From contig NW_003156738.1 in the NCBI RefSeq assembly GCF_000003605.2, forward strand, positions 137,090 to 151,855: a stretch of DNA of 14,766 bases. Reading direction: 5' to 3'. The translations under genes and the position numbers were made by a program. Below are positions 10,099 to 14,766 of the stretch, in pieces (position 1 is the first letter of the stretch; each line of letters starts with the position of its first letter). Source of the DNA: Saccoglossus kowalevskii. Its lineage: Eukaryota; Hemichordata; Enteropneusta; Harrimaniidae. The notes below the pieces were generated by a model that searched no databases, was not told the origin of the DNA, and saw only the letters and a program-made list of their open reading frames with translations.

Positions 10099-10150
10099 TG
10101 AGGTAGTAGGTTTCAATTAAAACAGATCAAAATAATACATTATCTTTCCA
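10099..10150 (+). other. let-7-like 14-mer with weak partner arm; not called as a miRNA gene
   Basis: TGAGGTAGTAGGTT at 10099-10112 is identical to the first 14 nt of the let-7 microRNA, but the following bases (TCAATT) depart from the normally invariant mature sequence. The downstream stretch 10134-10146 can pair with 10100-10112 at 11 of 13 positions, four of them G-T wobbles, leaving a loop of about 21 nt. This stem is short and does not extend on either side. It could be a decayed let-7-like locus or chance. Confidence 0.15.
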
Positions 10151-10459
10151 CAATGCAGTGTAATGTTGACATTGTTAAAAAAAAAACATTTTTGTTTTAC
10201 GAGTTATAGTGATTAATTAGGTATTCTATATTTACAAAGCTTTAACATGAATTTCTATGTAACTTCTCCCATAATTGCCCATTTATGCACTATTTCAGAC
10301 AGTTTTTCATCAAAAATATATTTTACTAAAAATAAAAAAGTCGATGACTTGTTTTCAAATTATTACTTACGTAAATACAATTTTGAGACACGAACAACCG
10401 TACATCGGATGAATTTGGAAAATTGCTTCTTCTTAAGCGACGGTGACGCGTTTTGTTCA

Positions 10460-10473
10460 GTTTCCATGGCAAC
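10460..10473 (+). promoter_or_regulatory. RFX X-box consensus match
   Basis: GTTTCCATGGCAAC is a complete and nearly symmetrical X-box, the strongest in the window by consensus. A TGACGCG lies 18 bp upstream and a TATA-like TTATATAAC lies shortly downstream near 10483. The palindrome and CCAAT pair at 10610-10674 follow about 140 bp later. Confidence 0.5.
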
Positions 10474-10609
10474 AACCGGCAGTTATATAACAATAACCTT
10501 CCTAACAGCCGGAATACCTAGTGTGCAAATGAAAGTTGCTTTCAATTTTTAATCTTCTCCATGTTACTATTCCCTAGAGTACCGCACCCAAGTCTACTTA
10601 AGTTAAACC

Positions 10610-10674
10610 CCGTGACAGTCACGGATACTTTCCCACGCTCAATGCCACGTCAACGCCACCCAATCTTGGCCAAT
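10610..10674. promoter_or_regulatory. 15-bp palindrome and double CCAAT box
   Basis: CCGTGAC-A-GTCACGG at 10610-10624 is a perfect inverted repeat with 7-bp arms and a one-base centre, the form of a dimeric transcription-factor site. Two CCAAT boxes follow at 10660-10664 and 10670-10674, ten bases (about one helical turn) apart, as in NF-Y-bound promoters. No coding region is linked to it. Motif-based inference only. Confidence 0.3.
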
Positions 10675-11718
10675 CACGCGTGGTTAAAACTACATACTCG
10701 CATCTTTCAGGATAAAACAACACTATTCAAATAAAACAACAACAAAAAACAAATAAAAAAGAGCACCTGCACCAAGGGAACGTCAATTATATTACTCGCC
10801 CCATTTTCCAAGACACGAACCCATTGGCGTATATTTCCATTGACACCTTGATTATACCATCATTTTCACGTGTCTTTCTTTCTTGAAAAGATTGGCAGCG
10901 TTTTTTTATTTCTAAATTAATTGCATAAATCGTTTATGCACTCACTTTCTTTCGCTAATCAAGCGTTAAGATTCATTGGTAGGAAAGCTGAATGAAAGAA
11001 ACTTTCCACTGTGTACCGCCAATCAACATGTCATTTTGTAGATTAGTAACTCGAATATAGACGGAGCTACGAAATGAGTGAATTCAAACACATATTTATC
11101 CAATTTACTGATGCATTCAGAGAAAAATATATGTCAGTTTTTCAAATACGACACGCTGGAAATAACAAGTCTAACTTAGCAAATATTAAGAGGCATGCCG
11201 TGACGCGACGTAATGCCACTGCTAATTATTTCCGCAACGAATCCTGTTGGCTATTATCAACACCTGAATTGCATTTATCATGACAACAGAATACACTGAT
11301 AATGGGTGAATTCTCAGTTTCGGTTAATCTACTTGGCTGGCTGGAGAAGGGAATATACATAACATATGCAGTTTTCAAACTTGATCCAAAATTCTCAAAA
11401 TTCACGTTCTATCTACATATATACTAGTATTCCATTTAATATCATCATCCGAGTTTTCACACCCCCCAGCATGCAGTGCGGTTTCCTGTAATCGTATTTC
11501 AAGTTGAATTATTTCCAAACTAATATGAACCTTTTCGTTGATCAGAAATTGTATAGTAAGTGTAATCCCCGTCTAGAGGTTTATTGAAATCACCCCTACA
11601 GTGAAATGAAATGCCCACTGTAAAATGCGAAATGAATATAGTTAAATAGAAACCAAATTGTTGATAGCTTACTCAGCGGCAAAAAGGGGTTGTATATTCC
11701 GGATTTTTGTATTGCCCG

Positions 11719-11825
11719 TAGTAGGTTTTATAAATACTTCTCGATGCTGTGAACAAATAACCAGACAGATGAAAAAAGGCAAGGATTATTCACATTCTCA
11801 TTGAATGAGATTTTACAACCTACTA
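11719..11825. repeat. 15-bp inverted repeat with 77-nt spacer
   Basis: TAGTAGGTTTTATAA at 11719-11733 and TTTTACAACCTACTA at 11811-11825 are complementary at 13 of 15 positions, including nine uninterrupted outer pairs. A second, smaller palindrome (TCTCATT-G-AATGAGA, 11796-11810) abuts the right arm. The arms do not extend outwards and no target-site duplication is evident, so a transposon origin is not supported. It could form a stem-loop in RNA. The core TAGTAGGTT also occurs in the let-7-like string at 10099. Confidence 0.4.
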
Positions 11826-11948
11826 TGTATGTTTTCAGCATAAAAGAGAATCAATAACTTGTTGCCCATAACTACTCGTAATATTTCATAAATTTGAATG
11901 AACGAAAAAGATAACAAACTCCATATTACAATATCGCAACTAATTGTT

Positions 11949-11962
11949 GTTCCTATGGTGAC
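11949..11962 (+). promoter_or_regulatory. RFX X-box consensus match with adjacent inverted CCAAT
   Basis: GTTCCTATGGTGAC fits RYYNYYATRRNRAC fully. GATTGGC, an inverted CCAAT box, begins 7 bp downstream (ATTGG at 11970-11974). RFX and NF-Y cooperate on closely spaced X and CCAAT elements in known promoters, although the usual spacing there is longer. Confidence 0.4.
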
Positions 11963-13019
11963 TGTCACGATTGGCAATTTATTCTTTGTTTAGGCTCGTT
12001 CATTTAATAGTTGAATACTATGTTATTCTAAGGGTTTAGACAGTCGTCTATGCCAATTCTTTCCGAGTAAAAAAATAAAACTGTATTTCTACACGGAATA
12101 CTGTACAAAAATCAATTAATTGACTGTCAATGTATATCTCTGTGGTTATTACACCTCCAAACTTGAATGCGAAGTGACACATCTTAGCCCAGGAGCCGAG
12201 CTCACACACAAACCCCTTCCAATTTGGGTCGTTCGCGAATAAAATTATAAATGACACTAACTTAAGTTGATTTATTTCTGAATTTGTGTCTAATACCCCT
12301 TGCTTTAATTTTATTTAGTAGTAATATTATATGATATGTTTGCCAAGGTTAACGCCATTTCTTTGATCGGCGCCCGCCTGGTGCTCATAGTTATAATTTG
12401 CATGTTTGAAACTCCCTAGGGACCGACATACTGCAAAATATGTCGCTGCTTCATTTAAGAGCTGCGAGCGGCAATAAAAACAAAATGGCGCATTGCAGAA
12501 GCTCGCCAGGTGAATAGACTGTAACACATTATGCGTTGGTTTATAAACATTTGACCGGTATGATAACCGCTTCCATTTTGCGATTTCACAATAGGACGAC
12601 CCTAATATATGGGATGCAAGAAGAGCTACGGGTTCAATAGATTATTTTCTGTCCGTTTGTTGTCGAAACGTGACATTATTATTTCAGATATAGCTATTGA
12701 CATGACTTCTGAAAGAGATTGATTTGTTTGCGCTGATTACGGGTCACCCCCAACTCAAAAGTGGGACACTGCCTTTATTTGTCTATTATTTTCAGACTAA
12801 TATTTGTAAAGCGTGGGGCAATAATAAGGTGCACATACTATGTTTATTACTGTCAGTACCCGGTGTTGCCATGAATGCGCTATGAAACGAGTTGTATATA
12901 CTTAGTATCTCGTCACGTACAGGTATGACCCTTTAATTTCAAATCAGTGAAAAACATTTCAACACTCCGCCAATGGGAACATAAACATTCATTCTCTTCT
13001 ACAAATAATCGTAAATTGG

Positions 13020-13033
13020 GTTGCCATGACAAC
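13020..13033 (+). promoter_or_regulatory. RFX X-box consensus match
   Basis: GTTGCCATGACAAC is a complete X-box. ATTGG (inverted CCAAT) abuts it at 13015-13019 and the CTCF-like site at 13044-13057 follows 10 bp later, so three recognisable animal factor motifs occupy about 43 bp. Confidence 0.5.
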
Positions 13034-13043
13034 AGTAACGCGA

Positions 13044-13057
13044 TCACTGGAGGGCGT
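13044..13057 (+). promoter_or_regulatory. CTCF-like core motif
   Basis: TCACTGGAGGGCGT matches CCASYAGRKGGCRS at 11 of 14 positions and differs from the minus-strand site at 4228-4241 by one base. The two sites point away from each other and bracket the coding gene. Confidence 0.3.
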
Positions 13058-14315
13058 TTGTGATATACTTTTTTAGTAGAATTTAGTAGAAGAATTTAGA
13101 TTTTTTTTATATAATATAATAGGGATATTTTCTAAATATATATTTTCTCATCAATTGTAAACATGGTTGATATTTTTTAACACTAATCAACTTGTAATGA
13201 ATACTTTTGATAATATGTTATTTTTATTGTAATTTACACATTGCTTAAGACTACCCAACGTAGCGGGCGCTATGCACTGAAAGAACAATGATGTATGTGT
13301 ATAACTAGTTCGTTGGAAACCCAAGGCCGAGGAGAGAGCCGTCAACATTTTATTGTGTGCAATCTCCGTCCATTGTATGTTTAATTACTTAACAGAGTGT
13401 TCATATATCCACACAGACCAACAGGCTTCACATTTATAACAGCTTATTCAATTTATTTTATTTTATTTTTTTATACGTTTGTAATGTTACTCTATGATTT
13501 TTGTATAAGACATATAATTTGTATATTTTTTACATTCATAATACACTAATAATATCTATATCACAATGCTTCTTAAAAAAAGAATTATATATTTTCATAT
13601 CTATATATCACGTGACAATGAAGTTGCTCAGCAATGAATCTGTGCAATAAATAGATCCAGTTGTGTGTACTGTTTCTTCTAAGGAGTACTGTTTTGTACG
13701 TATTTATTCGATGAAACATTGAATTATGCAAATATATGCCAATTGCATGTAAATTATGATTGACTTTCTAAATAATAAACAAATGAACTAGTGTGGAACG
13801 GGACAAAAACAACGTATTTAGTCATGATGAAGTTGGCTCCAATGTGTGCAACATCAGGCTATCGAGAACAATCAGCAACAGAAATAATCTAGATGGCCAT
13901 AATTTTCCCGCTAAAATGTTATTGTAACATTTGACACATTTATGTGTATTTTCCTGCAATGTTTTTTCTTAATTTTGGACGAAATGAACATAATTTGTTA
14001 TTGGCTATTTGTTTGTTTGTTTTTCAATACTGACCAATATGGCGTAATCGGATATGTACCACAACAAAGAGCAGACTCTTTATATTATGAGTACATCACT
14101 ATATGGCTCAGATATACATCAGTAGAAGTCATACAAATTGTATTTGCGTCAAGCGTGACGTATGGAATACATTAAATGTACGTTTATTTTACTGCGGCGG
14201 AGGATTCTATTGTCCGTGCACGGGCAATTTTGTCATCTCCGAACAAATGCTCGCTTTTTCCTGTAATTAATCTTGTATTGAATTGGACCCACTTTGTTAT
14301 TTTCCACCCCCTGTC

Positions 14316-14477
14316 CAGTGGCGGATCCAGCAAAATGTATTGGGGGGGGGGGTCCAAGCTTCGCTTAAGATACACGGAGCGTAAATCGAAGAGAAGCTAT
14401 GCGTAATCCAGATGATACGAATCGTCATGCGTTTGGGAGGGGCCATGGCCCCCTGCCCCCCTCTGGATCCGCCACTG
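14316..14477. mobile_element. non-autonomous hAT-like DNA transposon (MITE), 162 bp
   Basis: CAGTGGCGGATCCAG at 14316-14330 and its exact complement at 14463-14477 form 15-bp perfect terminal inverted repeats. They are flanked by CCCCTGTC (14308-14315) and CCCCTGTA (14478-14485), an 8-bp target duplication with one mismatch, the length made by hAT transposases. Just inside the ends are G-rich (G11 at 14342-14352) and, on the other side, C-rich tracts, so the two ends are similar in subterminal composition. There is no room for a transposase, so movement would have depended on an enzyme supplied elsewhere. Terminal sequences of this type are, to my knowledge, widespread among animal hAT families. 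The near-intact ends suggest a fairly recent insertion. Confidence 0.85.
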
Positions 14478-14485
14478 CCCCTGTA

Positions 14486-14766
14486 GAAACGGGTGACAAC
14501 ATGTACTACTCTTTACAGTAGCGACATTGACTGTTAAACTGTCTGTTTTTAAATCCTGACAAGATGGTCCATGCATATTTCGATATTACGCCACATGACG
14601 GCGAAATAAGAAAGCCATTGAGTGGATATCGTTATCTTGCCGGAGCCTATAAATACTCGTAGTTCAGGTTTGAATAATAACATAAATACCAGTAACAACA
14701 CATGTAAATTAATAATCACATGTAAGGACGTTTTAATATATTCCCCTGCGGCTATTATTTTAAAGC
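14486..14766. other. non-coding flank, no gene seen
   Basis: AT-rich sequence to the end of the window, with no open frame or motif of note. Confidence 0.6.

Larger units (their letters stand above)
9667..14307. other. gene-free stretch with scattered regulatory-type motifs
   Basis: About 4.6 kb with no convincing coding region on either strand. Open frames of 66 to 101 codons (for example 10247-10552 and 11074-11283) lack recognisable motifs and have the composition of translated AT-rich DNA. It contains the X-boxes, CCAAT pair, palindrome, inverted repeat, let-7-like string and CTCF-like site listed separately. AT-rich low-complexity sequence occurs at 13090-13160 and at 13451-13475 (TTTTA-type). 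Confidence 0.55.

Noticed and set aside
10247-10552. 101-codon open frame
   Set aside because: No recognisable domain, composition typical of translated AT-rich DNA, no good start context, and it overlaps an X-box and TATA-like motifs.
14184-14406. Open frames overlapping the right-hand transposon
   Set aside because: They run into the terminal repeat and G-tract of the MITE on either strand and do not resemble a transposase.

Overview
This is AT-rich, mostly non-coding animal nuclear DNA containing one clear protein-coding gene. The eukaryotic, metazoan reading rests on several features. Coding density is very low. A candidate splice acceptor precedes the gene. There are microsatellite and minisatellite repeats, a short hAT-type DNA transposon remnant, and recognisable animal transcription-factor motifs (RFX X-box, CTCF-like, CCAAT). 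CpG dinucleotides are not obviously depleted, and the transposon ends are of a kind common in aquatic invertebrates, so I lean towards a marine invertebrate. No species can be named from the sequence.

Layout: positions 1 to about 200 are a degenerate minisatellite cut by the window edge. From about 200 to 6070 I see no gene, but there are isolated regulatory-type motifs, a G14 run and a small GC-richer patch at 3180-3302. A candidate core promoter (inverted repeat plus TATA-like box) and a possible 5' UTR splice acceptor lie at 6070-6178. They are followed by a single uninterrupted coding region at 6223-7641 for a 472-residue, probably largely disordered protein that I do not recognise. Possible poly(A) signals follow at 8268 and 8564. 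A perfect 40-copy CTTT microsatellite sits at 9507-9666. The stretch from 9667 to 14307 is again gene-free but holds four matches to the RFX X-box consensus, a let-7-like 14-mer, an inverted repeat containing the same TAGTAGGTT core, a palindrome next to two CCAAT boxes, and a CTCF-like site. A 162-bp non-autonomous hAT-like element with 15-bp terminal inverted repeats and an 8-bp near-perfect target duplication occupies 14316-14477.

How the parts may work together: the clearest unexplained pattern is the excess of full-length RFX X-box consensus matches across the non-coding DNA (seven, against well under one expected by a rough composition estimate), several with CCAAT boxes nearby. This is compatible with distal enhancers of a gene in ciliated or neural cells, either the 472-residue gene or a neighbour outside the window. 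That link is inference. I found no clear multi-gene system, RNA gene or CRISPR array.
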